From Acidimicrobiaceae bacterium (GTDB lineage: Bacteria > Actinomycetota > Acidimicrobiia > Acidimicrobiales > UBA8190), in contig PKWD01000386.1 of NCBI GenBank assembly GCA_003131945.1, positions 365 through 7,559 of the forward strand: DNA of 7,195 nucleotides, written 5' to 3'. Each line of letters starts with the position of its first letter. Position 1 is the first letter of the stretch. The notes under the pieces were generated by a model. It made no database searches. It was not told the DNA's origin and worked only from the letters and a program-made list of their open reading frames with translations. A program made the translations under genes and the position numbers. Below are positions 1 to 5,871 of this stretch, piece by piece.

Positions 1-145
1 CGCCGTGGCGCTCGGCCACCAGCACGGCTGTCTCCGCCCCCAGGTTGTGCCGGGTCCGGGCATAGTCGGCGCCGGGATTGCCGAGCCCCACCACCAACAG
101 ATCGACGCTCGTCCCCGTCCGGGGTGCGCCGAAGATCCGGCGCAG
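1..145 (-). CDS. pth: Peptidyl-tRNA hydrolase, N-terminal part (runs off left edge)
   Basis: Cytoplasmic enzyme that cleaves the ester bond of peptidyl-tRNAs dropped by stalled ribosomes and so recycles tRNA. The visible frame reads VDLLVVGLGNPGADYARTRH followed by NLGAETAVLVAERHG. This holds the family signature VGLGNPG-x2-Y-x2-TRHN-x-G, whose Asn in GNPG and His in TRHN belong to the conserved active-site region. About 48 of the usual ~190 residues are present. The start is uncertain because no ATG or GTG lies before the signature. A CTG at 145-143 has a good Shine-Dalgarno (GAAGAAGG, 159-152) six bases upstream and would give an extension beginning MRRIFGAPRTGTSVDLL. TTG at 97-95 or GTG at 94-92 are alternatives that begin right at the fold. 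The gene follows rplY directly, so it is almost certainly co-transcribed and probably translationally coupled. Confidence 0.9.
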   Translation of the reverse strand, partial: MRRIFGAPRTGTSVDLLVVGLGNPGADYARTRHNLGAETAVLVAERHG

Positions 146-147
146 GC

Positions 148-816
148 TCAGCCTTCTTCGCCGGCAGCGTCGCCGTCTGCCTCGCCGCCGGCAGCGGCCG
201 GTGCGGCCTCGGCCCCTTCGACTCCCTCTTCGCCTTCCACGACCTCGCCCACTTCCTGCACACGCGGAGCCTGGCCGGCGGCCACCACCGCTTCGGGGTC
301 GAGGTCGGTGGTCACCCCCGGGGGCAGGTCGATGTCCGACACCCGCACGGCGGAACCGATGATGAGGTCGGTGATGTCGACTTCCAAGTGGGTCGGGATG
401 TCCGAGGGTCGCGAGCGGATAGGCAGCGCGAACAGCTGCTGGTCGAGGATCCCGTCGGCCCGGTGCAGCTCGAGGGCCTCGCCCACGAGCGTGATGGACA
501 CCTCGGACGTGATCTCCCGGTTCGGGTCGACCACCTGGAAATCCACGTGAATGACCGTGTTCCGCACCGGATGGCGCTGCAACTCCCGGGCCATCGTCAT
601 CAGCTTGGTGTCGCCCACCTGGAGCGACAGCACCGCGTTCACCCCGGCGTCGGTGTTCAACGCCGCACGCAGATCACGGGCCGCCACCGTGACCGAGATC
701 GGGTCGACGCCATTGCCGTAGACGACGGCCGGGATGCGGCCCTCCTCGCGCAGACGGCGGGCCGGCCGCGACCCGATGGTCCGACCAGCTTCGGCGACCA
801 GGGTGAATTCGGCCAT
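148..816 (-). CDS. rplY: 50S ribosomal protein L25/general stress protein CTC
   Basis: A 222-residue protein of the L25-TL5-CTC family, which binds 5S rRNA in the large ribosomal subunit; in Bacillus the long form (Ctc) is stress-linked. The N-terminal L25 domain (about 1-92) begins MAEFTLVAEAGRTIGSRPAR and carries the conserved patches RLREEGRIPAVVYG (21-34) and ELQRHPVRNTVIHVDF (78-93). The C-terminal TL5-like beta domain follows (about 98-185). The last 35 residues (188-222) are a disordered-looking Glu/Ala/Gly tail, typical of long actinobacterial L25. I chose the ATG at 816-814 because the homology begins there and a GAGGAG ribosome binding site lies eight bases upstream; the frame is open to 990 but the extra 58 residues do not resemble the family. 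The next gene is pth, as in other actinobacteria. What is unusual is the gap upstream: prs normally lies close by, but two unrelated genes intervene here. Confidence 0.95.
   Translation of the reverse strand: MAEFTLVAEAGRTIGSRPARRLREEGRIPAVVYGNGVDPISVTVAARDLRAALNTDAGVNAVLSLQVGDTKLMTMARELQRHPVRNTVIHVDFQVVDPNREITSEVSITLVGEALELHRADGILDQQLFALPIRSRPSDIPTHLEVDITDLIIGSAVRVSDIDLPPGVTTDLDPEAVVAAGQAPRVQEVGEVVEGEEGVEGAEAAPAAAGGEADGDAAGEEG
152..159 (-). promoter_or_regulatory. Ribosome binding site suggesting a CTG start for pth
   Basis: The minus strand reads GAAGAAGG here, inside the last codons of rplY and six bases before a CTG at 145-143 in the pth frame. The rplY stop (TGA, 150-148) lies between the two. 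This arrangement suits translational coupling, with ribosomes finishing rplY restarting on pth. The choice of CTG is inference; TTG or GTG starts further in remain possible. Confidence 0.4.
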
Positions 817-824
817 GAAATCTG

Positions 825-830
825 CTCCTC
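825..830 (-). promoter_or_regulatory. Shine-Dalgarno of rplY
   Basis: GAGGAG on the minus strand, eight bases before the ATG at 816-814. It fixes the rplY start 174 bases inside a longer open frame. Confidence 0.75.
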
Positions 831-853
831 GAGGTGGATTGTTGCGGCGACAC

Positions 854-859
854 AGCATA
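854..859 (-). promoter_or_regulatory. Possible -10 box for rplY-pth
   Basis: The minus strand has TATGCT, a four-of-six match to TATAAT that keeps the key T, A and final T. A weak -35 candidate, TTTCCA, lies 19 bases upstream, which is longer than ideal. Transcription would start near 847, giving a leader of about 30 bases that includes the GAGGAG site. This would give rplY-pth its own promoter after separation from prs. Prediction from motif only. Confidence 0.3.
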
Positions 860-889
860 GATGGCCTGCTGCGGGACTTGGAAAGCACG

Positions 890-968
890 CCGGCGGCCAT
901 CCGGCGCAACGGCGACCGGCGGAACCGGGGAACCACCGGGGGCAACCGGCGCCGGAGCCGGAACCCGG
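890..968. repeat. CCGG cluster in the divergent promoter region
   Basis: Nine copies of the palindrome CCGG start at 890, 901, 916, 925, 936, 946, 952, 958 and 965. Four consecutive copies (916-946) sit 9, 11 and 10 bases apart as ACCGG, close to one helical turn. About one copy would be expected by chance in 79 bases of 70% GC DNA. It lies between the candidate rplY promoter and the start of the winged-helix gene. It could be a protein-binding array, a methylation-sensitive stretch, or just compositional bias. Confidence 0.5.
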
Positions 969-1009
969 GACGACGGAAGGATATCAGCAAACTACTTCTA
1001 GTATTGCCC

Positions 1010-1015
1010 TACTAT
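1010..1015 (+). promoter_or_regulatory. Candidate -10 box for a leaderless winged-helix gene
   Basis: TACTAT ends six bases before the ATG at 1022, so transcription would begin at or next to the A of the start codon. The region 981-1020 is clearly richer in A/T than its surroundings, and no Shine-Dalgarno lies near the ATG (the nearest purine-rich patch, GGAAGGA, is over 40 bases upstream). Both facts fit a leaderless message, which is common in actinobacteria. No convincing -35 box is visible. Confidence 0.4.
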
Positions 1016-1021
1016 GATCAC

Positions 1022-1345
1022 ATGGCCGAGTGGGGTTTCCTGACCAACCATGCCCGGGCGCTGTTGTTCATCGCCCTTGAGCCCGACGCGCGCCTGCGGG
1101 ACCTGGCCGTCTCGCTCGACGTCACCGAGCGCACCGCCTACGGCGTCGTGGCCGACCTGAGCGACGCGGGCTACATAGTGAAGGAGCGAGCCGGTCGCCG
1201 TAACCGGTACCACATCCAGGAGCACCTTCCCTTCCGTGACCCGCCCTTCCGTGCCTCGATCAGCCGAGAACGGACCATCGGCGAGATCCTGGCGCTCTTC
1301 GTCGATACCGGCCGGCGCCAGCGAAGCGAGCGTCCCGGTGGGTGA
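1022..1345 (+). CDS. Small winged helix-turn-helix transcriptional regulator (MarR/ArsR-like fold)
   Basis: A 107-residue soluble protein that looks like a single DNA-binding domain. Residues 1-20 (MAEWGFLTNHARALLFIALE) form the first helix. Residues 24-50 (RLRDLAVSLDVTERTAYGVV, then ADLSDAG) form the helix-turn-helix, with TERTAYGVVADL as the recognition helix. Residues 51-66 (YIVKERAGRRNRYHIQ) form a basic wing. A final helix, SRERTIGEILALFVD (81-95), may mediate dimerisation. I recognise this as a widespread actinobacterial family of short winged-helix proteins whose targets and ligands are unknown to me. There is no metal-binding Cys/His set and no sensor domain. ATG at 1022 is chosen because homology begins there; the frame is open upstream to 734 but that stretch overlaps rplY. 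It is divergent from rplY and convergent with the c-di-GMP gene, so autoregulation or control of rplY from the shared region is possible but unproven. Confidence 0.85.
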   Translation: MAEWGFLTNHARALLFIALEPDARLRDLAVSLDVTERTAYGVVADLSDAGYIVKERAGRRNRYHIQEHLPFRDPPFRASISRERTIGEILALFVDTGRRQRSERPGG

Positions 1346-1390
1346 GCCCGCTCTGTGGCCGGCCGCCGGCGCTCTGGTCACCCCACCCGA

Positions 1391-1413
1391 CACGGTGGCC
1401 ACCGGCCGCCGTG
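1391..1413. terminator. GC-rich hairpin between convergent genes
   Basis: A ten-base-pair stem (CACGGTGGCC with GGCCGCCGTG, one G-U wobble on the plus strand) closes a three-base loop ACC. It begins 46 bases after the stop of the winged-helix gene and lies 86 bases beyond the stop of the c-di-GMP gene on the other strand. No T-run follows on either strand. It could be a U-less actinobacterial-type terminator serving both genes, or an RNA 3' stabiliser. Confidence 0.5.
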
Positions 1414-1439
1414 CGCATGCGACGTTCGAGCATCGATGC
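1414..1439. repeat. Two perfect palindromes next to the hairpin
   Basis: CGCATGCG (1414-1421) directly follows the hairpin, and GCATCGATGC (1430-1439) lies eight bases further on. Both are perfectly self-complementary. They fall in the 153-base gap between the stop codons of the winged-helix and c-di-GMP genes, where I see no coding sequence. Function unknown. Confidence 0.35.
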
Positions 1440-1498
1440 GCCGATGGGGTCCCGGCCACGCCATCACCGGCCAAGGTGCCGAGATCGCCGATCCAGAC

Positions 1499-3325
1499 CT
1501 AGGCGGCGGAAGTGGCAAGCAGGTCGGCCGAGACGGGCCGGGCGAAATAAAAACCCTGACAAAAGTCACTACCCAGTGTGCTCACCTCTCGGTGTTGCGC
1601 AGCCGTCTCCACTCCTTCGCTGATGACTGTCAGGTCAAGGAGATGGGCCAGCTCGATGATCTTGGACACGATGGCGTGGCTTGCCTTGTCCTGACCGAGA
1701 TCAGAGATGAAACTCTGGTCCAGCTTGACCACGTCAACGGGGAACTGCTTCAGATAGCTGAGTGACGAGTAGCCCGTGCCGAAGTCGTCGAGAGCCAACT
1801 GAAGCCCGAGCTCCTTCAATTCATCGAGCACGATCTCTGCCCGTTCGCTGTCTTGGATGAAGGCGGTCTCGGTTATCTCCAAGGTGACGTGTTCAGGGCG
1901 GGTATTCGTATTGTCAAGGACCGAGTCCACCATGGTTGTGAAATCTGGTGCCATGAGTTGATGGGCGGACACGTTGATGGCCATCCCAAAATCGCGGTGG
2001 CCCGCCCGACGTCCCCAGCGGTGTCGGTCAGAGCACGCCTGCGTCAGTACCCAGTTCCCGATTTCGACGATGACGGCGGACTGTTCCGCCAGTGGAATCA
2101 GCGTCGCCGGTCCTATCAGACCCCGGGTGGGGTGGTCCCAGCGTAGGAGGGCCTCCGCCCCGACCACCGTTCCGTCGCCCGTCCGGACGATCGGTTGGTA
2201 TTCCAGGCGCAGCTCTTGTCGTCGTAGGGCTTGGGCGAGGTCCAGCTTCAGACTGGCCTGAGACTCGGCCAGGTGTTGCTCGCGCAGGTCGACGATTTGG
2301 GTGTCGGCACCTCCTTTTCGCTTCACCTGGTACATGGCGGCGTCGGCTTGCTGAAGGAGCAGCTGCGAATCATCGTGACCACTGGCCGCAAAGGCGATAC
2401 CGACGCTGGCCGACAGCTCCACCTCGACCGTGGCCAGGCGGAAAGGAAGGGCCAGGGCGTCAACGATGCGGCGGGCGATGATGTTCGCCTGGTTGTCCTC
2501 ATCGAGCTCCTCGCACACGATGACAAACTCGTCCCCGGACAGGCGGGCGAGACTGTCACCTGGTCGTAGCAACCCCCCGATGCGCCGACCGACGGCAACC
2601 AAGAGGGCATCGCCGACATGATGCCCATGGACATCATTGACCGCTTTGAAATGATCGAGGTCAACGAAAAGAATCGCCACCAGCTTCCCCGACCTTCGGC
2701 TGCGGAGCAACGCGTGGTCCAAACGCTCCAACAGGAGGATGCGGTTCGGCAGACCCGTCAGAGCATCGTGCACCGAGCTCTCGTGGGACCGATCGGACGA
2801 GTCCTGTAGGTCGGACCGCGCCCGCGCATTGTTGAGATATGCGGCCGTCACATCGGCCAGAGTCTGGGCCGCCGCCATATCGTCGTCGTCCAACGGACCG
2901 GGCGTGTCGCGGTATAGGTCGAGGGCACCGAGTTGTCGGTCCCCTTGGCGCAGCGGGAAGGTGAACACGGCGGCGAGTCCGGCCTCGAGCGCTCGGGGCC
3001 TGAATACCGTGAAGCGCTCGTCCCCGTGGAGATCCGGTACGGCGACCGCCTCACCGGTCCGGTAGGCGGCGAGGCAGGGGCCTTCGTCGAGTTCGGTCTG
3101 CAACTCCTCATAGCGCAATGCCGCACTGTCGGATGCGGCCACGAAGTGGGGCGTCGAGTTCGGCGAGATGAGCGTGACCCCTGCCGAGCTGATGGGCAGA
3201 ACGTCGACAATCCGCTTCACCAACTGGTTCAGGATCCCCTGGATGGGGAAATCGGTGAGCATTGTGCGAGCAAACTCGCTCAGCACATCCGAGAGTTGCC
3301 GGTCAGTCGCCATCGTCGGTCCCAT
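1499..3325 (-). CDS. GAF-GGDEF-EAL cyclic-di-GMP signalling protein
   Basis: A 608-residue protein predicted to make and/or degrade the second messenger c-di-GMP. It has no signal peptide or membrane segment, so it should be cytosolic. A GAF sensor domain (about 20-165) contains DEGPCLAAYRTGEAVAVPDL (80-99), a pattern I associate with actinobacterial GAF-ANTAR proteins. The GGDEF domain (about 186-345) starts HDALTGLPNR, has FVDLDHFKAVND (220-231), an inhibitory RPGD I-site (254-257), and the active loop reads SGDEF (263-267), the first Gly being Ser. The EAL domain (about 360-604) is fully equipped: EALLRW (391-396), NVSAHQ (451-456), EITET (483-487), DDFGTGYSSL (513-522), KLDQSF (534-539), EGVET (570-574), QGF (590-592). 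The phosphodiesterase is thus expected to be active; cyclase activity is possible but reduced. ATG 3325 or ATG 3313 are the likely starts. A GTG at 3382 would add a cysteine-rich stretch (PCLGCLCGTPPGPC) that I think is not coding. It stands alone between prs and rplY, with lower GC than its neighbours. Confidence 0.93.
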   Translation of the reverse strand: MGPTMATDRQLSDVLSEFARTMLTDFPIQGILNQLVKRIVDVLPISSAGVTLISPNSTPHFVAASDSAALRYEELQTELDEGPCLAAYRTGEAVAVPDLHGDERFTVFRPRALEAGLAAVFTFPLRQGDRQLGALDLYRDTPGPLDDDDMAAAQTLADVTAAYLNNARARSDLQDSSDRSHESSVHDALTGLPNRILLLERLDHALLRSRRSGKLVAILFVDLDHFKAVNDVHGHHVGDALLVAVGRRIGGLLRPGDSLARLSGDEFVIVCEELDEDNQANIIARRIVDALALPFRLATVEVELSASVGIAFAASGHDDSQLLLQQADAAMYQVKRKGGADTQIVDLREQHLAESQASLKLDLAQALRRQELRLEYQPIVRTGDGTVVGAEALLRWDHPTRGLIGPATLIPLAEQSAVIVEIGNWVLTQACSDRHRWGRRAGHRDFGMAINVSAHQLMAPDFTTMVDSVLDNTNTRPEHVTLEITETAFIQDSERAEIVLDELKELGLQLALDDFGTGYSSLSYLKQFPVDVVKLDQSFISDLGQDKASHAIVSKIIELAHLLDLTVISEGVETAAQHREVSTLGSDFCQGFYFARPVSADLLATSAA

Positions 3326-3371
3326 CGTATTTCCGCAGGGTCCGGGCGGAGTGCCGCAAAGGCAACCTAAG

Positions 3372-3393
3372 CAAGGTACCACCAGCAACCTTG
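3372..3393. promoter_or_regulatory. Inverted repeat upstream of the c-di-GMP gene
   Basis: CAAGGT (3372-3377) and ACCTTG (3388-3393) form perfect arms separated by ten bases, with arm centres 16 bases apart. A third related half-site, AACCTA, lies at 3364-3369. The site is about 47-68 bases upstream of the ATG at 3325. The geometry fits a dimeric-repressor operator or a short RNA hairpin. No regulator is assigned. Confidence 0.3.
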
Positions 3394-3406
3394 TTTCAGC
3401 GGTCGT

Positions 3407-3431
3407 TCACGGCAGTTTCACAATTTCCTCC
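3407..3431 (-). promoter_or_regulatory. Strong Shine-Dalgarno with four-codon ORFs in the c-di-GMP gene leader
   Basis: On the minus strand GGAGG (3431-3427) is followed after five bases by GTG (3421-3419), opening an ORF of only four codons (MKLP) that stops at 3409-3407. Its TGA overlaps a second GTG that opens MNDR and then stops. This is the best ribosome-binding site near the c-di-GMP gene, yet it leads nowhere in its frame. It may be a translated leader or a chance match. It lies about 80-105 bases before the main start. Confidence 0.25.
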
Positions 3432-3590
3432 GAATGAAGCCTGGTCCCGAGAAAGCCAAGAGGAGCAGAGTCCAATGAGCCGGTCCGCCGCCCGGTTGCT
3501 CGTCTGTTCGTCAGCCGACGAGCCACGCCACGTGGGCGCCATGGAGTCGAACCGGTCACGCCGCCCGACTGTGCGCGGCGAGCGTGCGCG

Positions 3591-4562
<972 letters not shown>

Positions 4563-4592
4563 GGCTTGACGCTACCGCGCCGCCACGGGGGT

Positions 4593-4615
4593 GGTCGGAG
4601 GCCGGTTCTCGGACC
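4593..4615. other. Imperfect hairpin between glmU and prs
   Basis: GGTCGGAG (4593-4600) and CTCGGACC (4608-4615) pair at seven of eight positions around a seven-base loop. It lies within the 68-base gap between the glmU stop and the prs start. There is no T-run, so full termination is unlikely; it may be an attenuating or RNA-processing hairpin, or chance in GC-rich DNA. Confidence 0.3.
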
Positions 4616-4630
4616 CCGACGTGCCCGACA

Positions 4631-5758
4631 TCAGCTTCGGAGCGATGCCTCGTGCATGTCGACGCCCGGAGCGCCGACCCTGGTGAACGGCTCGACCAGC
4701 GCGCCCGGAGCCACCTCGGCCCCCGGATCGAGGGCCACGAAGGGACCCACCCGGGCCTGATAGCCGATGTCGGCGCGCACGGCCGTGGTCTTCGTCACCG
4801 TGGCACCTTCCCCGACAACGGTGTCCACCAGGTGGCAGTCCGGCCCGATCTCGGCCCCGGCCGCCACCCGACAGTCCCCCTGCAGAACCACGCCAGGCAG
4901 GAGCACCACGTCGGGCTCGAGACGGACGCTGGCGTCCACATAGGTGCGCTCGGGGTCCCACATGGTGACCCCCCGGCGCATCCACCTCTCGTTGATACGG
5001 TCCCTGAGCTCTGCTTCGGCCACCGCCAACTGGGCGCGGTCGTTCACACGGGCCGCTTCCATGGGGTCGGAGGTGAGGAGCGACTCCACCGGGTAGCCGG
5101 CGTCGTGCAGCACGGCGTAGATACCGGTGAGCGAGTGCTCGCCGGTGATCCCCTCGGGTCGTAGCCGCCGAAGGGCGGGTGCCATCACGGCATGGCGGAA
5201 GCAGTGAATGGTGGTGGCCACCTCGTCGACATCTCGCTCGTCGGTGATCTCCGGCCCTTCCATGACTCCGATGACGGAATCGTCTTTGCCCCGCACGACG
5301 CGGTCATGGCCCGTCGGATCACGAAGAGCGGCTGTGAGCAGGGTCGCCGCCGCACCGGTGTCGCGGTGATGGCGTACCAGGGCCGCCAGCGTCGGCGCCC
5401 GGACCAAGGGGGTGTCGCCGGGCAGCACCACCACGTCCCCGTCGGCATCGACCAGGCTTTCGGGCAATCCGGTGATGCCCACGGCGACGGCATCGCCGGT
5501 TCCGAGCTGTTCCGGTTGCTCCACGAAGGCGATGGACAGCGACGACGGGGCATGGTCGACCAACGTCTTCGTGACCCATTCGCCACGGTGGCCGACCACC
5601 ACCACGACCTTCTGCGCCGACAGCTCGGCCAGCGCGTCGAGAACATGGAGGATCATCGGTCGGCCGCACAGACGGTGCAGGGGCTTCGGACGCGACGAGC
5701 GCATCCGGGTCCCCTCGCCGGCGGCGAGCACCACAGCAGACAGCGGACGGTCGGGCAT
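4631..5758 (-). CDS. glmU: Short divergent GlmU: N-acetylglucosamine-1-phosphate uridylyltransferase-like, truncated acetyltransferase domain
   Basis: Classical GlmU (about 450-490 residues) acetylates glucosamine-1-phosphate and then couples it to UTP, giving UDP-GlcNAc for peptidoglycan. This protein has 375. The nucleotidyltransferase half is clear: [18 protein letters not shown] (11-28), [13 protein letters not shown] (80-92), PGDTPL (113-118) with the metal Asp115, and VND with Asn239. Nucleotide-binding residues (Lys25, Gln81, Gln84, Thr87) are kept. In the sugar pocket PTGYG is PTGHD (148-152) and the usual NTG is ATT (181-183), so two sugar-contact positions differ. A linker helix (about 235-262) leads to a left-handed beta-helix of hexapeptide repeats (about 270-362) that ends where catalysis should begin: the family's catalytic His and Lys segment is absent and the Arg of LRPG is Asp344. 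The start at ATG 5758 matches the family N-terminus; there is no clear Shine-Dalgarno. It is first in the glmU-prs pair. It probably cannot acetylate, and its sugar substrate is uncertain. Confidence 0.85.
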   Translation of the reverse strand: MPDRPLSAVVLAAGEGTRMRSSRPKPLHRLCGRPMILHVLDALAELSAQKVVVVVGHRGEWVTKTLVDHAPSSLSIAFVEQPEQLGTGDAVAVGITGLPESLVDADGDVVVLPGDTPLVRAPTLAALVRHHRDTGAAATLLTAALRDPTGHDRVVRGKDDSVIGVMEGPEITDERDVDEVATTIHCFRHAVMAPALRRLRPEGITGEHSLTGIYAVLHDAGYPVESLLTSDPMEAARVNDRAQLAVAEAELRDRINERWMRRGVTMWDPERTYVDASVRLEPDVVLLPGVVLQGDCRVAAGAEIGPDCHLVDTVVGEGATVTKTTAVRADIGYQARVGPFVALDPGAEVAPGALVEPFTRVGAPGVDMHEASLRS

Positions 5759-5764
5759 GCGGTT

Positions 5765-5770
5765 TAGTCT
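5765..5770 (+). promoter_or_regulatory. Possible -10 box for the carboxyltransferase transcript
   Basis: TAGTCT fits the T-A-x-x-x-T pattern and sits in the only A/T-rich patch of the 100-base divergent gap. A start near 5777 would give a leader of about 80 bases before the carboxyltransferase ATG, and would begin just before a 30-codon ORF at 5779. No -35 box is seen. Weak prediction. Confidence 0.25.
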
Positions 5771-5778
5771 GTCACCCG

Positions 5779-5871
5779 ATGACGGGGGCGAACGCACAGG
5801 CCCCGACGACCCCGAACACCGACCGCCGCCTGCCGACCGATCGAGCGGTCCCGACGCCATGCTTGTCCTGA
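5779..5871 (+). CDS. Possible 30-codon leader ORF overlapping the carboxyltransferase start
   Basis: ATG at 5779 opens a 30-residue frame rich in Pro, Thr, Arg and Asp ([20 protein letters not shown] then [10 protein letters not shown]). Its TGA at 5869-5871 lies ten bases beyond the carboxyltransferase start at 5859, in a different frame. The ATG sits about two bases after the transcription start implied by the TAGTCT box, so it could be read nearly leaderless and couple translation to the downstream gene. I do not recognise the peptide, and chance is quite possible in GC-rich DNA where stops are rare. Confidence 0.2.
   Translation: MTGANAQAPTTPNTDRRLPTDRAVPTPCLS
5835..5850. promoter_or_regulatory. 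Operator-like palindrome before the carboxyltransferase gene
   Basis: GACCGATCGAGCGGTC is symmetric at 14 of 16 positions: arms GACCG and CGGTC around a central TCGA. It ends eight bases before the ATG at 5859 and about 77 bases from the glmU start on the other strand. Size and symmetry fit a site for a dimeric regulator such as a TetR-family protein, a class that often controls acyl-CoA carboxylase genes, or an RNA hairpin masking the start. No regulator gene for it lies in the window. Confidence 0.45.

Larger units (their letters stand above)
3326..3590. other. Intergenic region between prs and the c-di-GMP gene
   Basis: 265 bases without a convincing gene. The half nearest the c-di-GMP gene is A/T-richer and holds an inverted repeat and a Shine-Dalgarno with two tiny ORFs, listed separately. 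The half nearest prs has a seven-base-pair stem (GCTCGTC 3498-3504 with GACGAGC 3517-3523) and the palindrome CCACGTGG (3528-3535); neither is followed by a T-run, so prs has no clear intrinsic terminator. A GGTTCGACTCC on the minus strand (near 3546-3560) resembles a tRNA T-loop but no tRNA can be folded around it. Confidence 0.6.

Noticed and set aside
124..1017. Long plus-strand ORF across rplY.
   Set aside because: It is the antisense of rplY in GC-rich DNA; its His/Arg/Gly-rich translation matches no family, while the minus-strand frame is clearly L25.
3326..3388. Upstream extension of the c-di-GMP protein with a cysteine cluster (PCLGCLCGTPPGPC).
   Set aside because: It needs a TTG or GTG start with a poor ribosome site and lies outside the GAF domain; the cluster is probably untranslated leader.
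3540..3565. Minus-strand GGTTCGACTCC resembling a tRNA T-loop near the prs 3' end.
   Set aside because: The flanking bases do not form a T-stem, and no anticodon arm, acceptor stem or CCA end can be found. Treated as chance, not a tRNA or tRNA fragment.
4572..4985. Another minus-strand frame at the end of glmU, considered as a frameshifted continuation of the acetyltransferase domain.
   Set aside because: Its translation is Arg/Gly-rich with no hexapeptide repeats or catalytic His motif, and only 68 bases separate the glmU stop from prs.
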